From the NCBI GenBank assembly GCA_937896065.1, contig CALBLI010000028.1, forward strand, positions 1 to 34,646: 34,646 bases of DNA, written 5' to 3'. Under the pieces are notes generated by a model. It did no database searches. It saw only the letters and a list, made by a program, of their open reading frames with translations, and was not told the DNA's origin. The stretch is from an uncultured Caryophanales bacterium (GTDB taxonomy: Bacteria; Bacillota_I; Bacilli_A; RFN20; CAG-288). Position 1 is the stretch's first letter; each line of letters starts with the position of its first letter. This document shows, piece after piece, positions 34,348 through 34,646 of the stretch. The position numbers were made by a program, and so were the translations under genes.

Positions 34348-34646
34348 TCAACTATTTAAAATAAACAATTCAAGAAGATAATCAGCATTATCTTGATTCA
34401 ACTTAATGTTTTCTTCAATTTTTGCAAGTTCAAAAAGAAGAGAAAGTATCATCTTATAATCATAATAAGTACAATCTTTTAAAACATAATAGATTCTTCC
34501 AGGATTAACTTTCTTTTCTTTTGTCGTCAATTCATTTGCGATTTCATCATTTGAATATTTTTTACTATTTAAATATTTAACAAGATATATAAATCTAAAT
34601 TGTGAAGTCATTATTAATAGTATTGAAATTGCATCATTATTTAAAA
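34348..34646 (-). CDS. holA: DNA polymerase III delta subunit, C-terminal part (5' end outside window)
   Basis: The minus-strand frame is open from the window edge to the stop at 34348 (99 complete codons). The sequence DAISILLIMTSQFRFIYLVK, then SNDEIANELT, GRIYYVLKDCTYYDYKMILS and LFELAKIEENIKLN, follows the C-terminal helical domain of HolA/YqeN. That domain typically reads LL..L..QFRLL..VK.L, then EEIA..L, FRV.K......S...L......L...D..IK. This is the clamp-loader delta subunit. An internal ATG at 34609-34611 is not the start, because the open frame and the homology continue past it. The convergent rpsT next door supports the call, as holA-rpsT is a conserved pair in Firmicutes. Confidence 0.82.
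   Translation of the reverse strand, partial: LNNDAISILLIMTSQFRFIYLVKYLNSKKYSNDEIANELTTKEKKVNPGRIYYVLKDCTYYDYKMILSLLFELAKIEENIKLNQDNADYLLELFILNS

Overview
This is a very AT-rich bacterial window of the low-GC Firmicutes/Tenericutes type. TGA acts as a stop throughout (for example at the ends of the genes at 603 and 5086), so the code is standard, unlike most mycoplasmas. Shine-Dalgarno sequences of the AGGAGG type are common. RNase J, DegV, two BspA-type leucine-rich-repeat lipoproteins, a ferredoxin-less [FeFe]-hydrogenase-like protein and the rpsT/holA convergent pair suggest an anaerobic, probably host-associated, uncultured Bacilli or Mollicutes relative. That placement is inference; nothing in the window fixes the species. 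The DNA is almost fully coding, with no intergenic stretch over 300 bases, and I see no insertion sequence, prophage, integrase or CRISPR array.

Layout. 1-1565: the end of an unrecognised gene running into a DHH phosphoesterase. 1655-1731: tRNA-Arg(TCT). 1845-4181: BspA-like lipoprotein 1, with a poly-G promoter at 4230-4258. 4308-7728 (minus): a tightly overlapped operon of [FeFe]-hydrogenase H-domain protein, Mrp/NBP35 ATPase, a CBS protein with a HEPN-like N-terminus, and MgtC/SapB. 7780-10386: an 868-residue membrane-anchored surface protein. 10544-11826: a short UPF0029 protein and DegV, divergent. 11863-17498 (minus): a 1591-residue protein with a CvpA-like membrane region and a 287-residue partner, both unassigned. 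17563-20599: CPBP protease, TraX-like protein, thioredoxin and a long MscL. 20702-23045: fmt, ybaK and fructose-bisphosphate aldolase. 23095-25756 (minus): DJ-1 family protein, CvpA protein and a uridine-kinase/CYTH fusion. 25872-30416: agmatine deiminase, N-carbamoylputrescine amidase, exonuclease III and an RNase J with damaged metal sites. 30475-32604: BspA-like lipoprotein 2, with a second poly-G promoter. 32743-33811: cupin and deoC. 33955 to the end: rpsT facing the C-terminal end of holA.

Main points. The two LRR lipoprotein genes lie 26 kb apart, yet both are preceded by the same block: A6-TGCC, a run of 8 or 9 G, then TATA. The G run fills the space between good -35 and -10 boxes, with spacers of 17 and 16-18 bases. 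This is the classical layout of a phase-variable promoter and suggests a genome-wide set of switchable surface lipoproteins. Second, the hydrogenase-like/Mrp pair recalls the eukaryotic Nar1/Nbp35 pair of cytosolic Fe-S assembly, here cotranscribed with a possible HEPN-CBS protein and an MgtC membrane protein. Third, the RNase J has lost two metal-binding histidines. Fourth, the rpsT 3' UTR carries a 16S-tail-like CCTCCTTTCT between hairpins.
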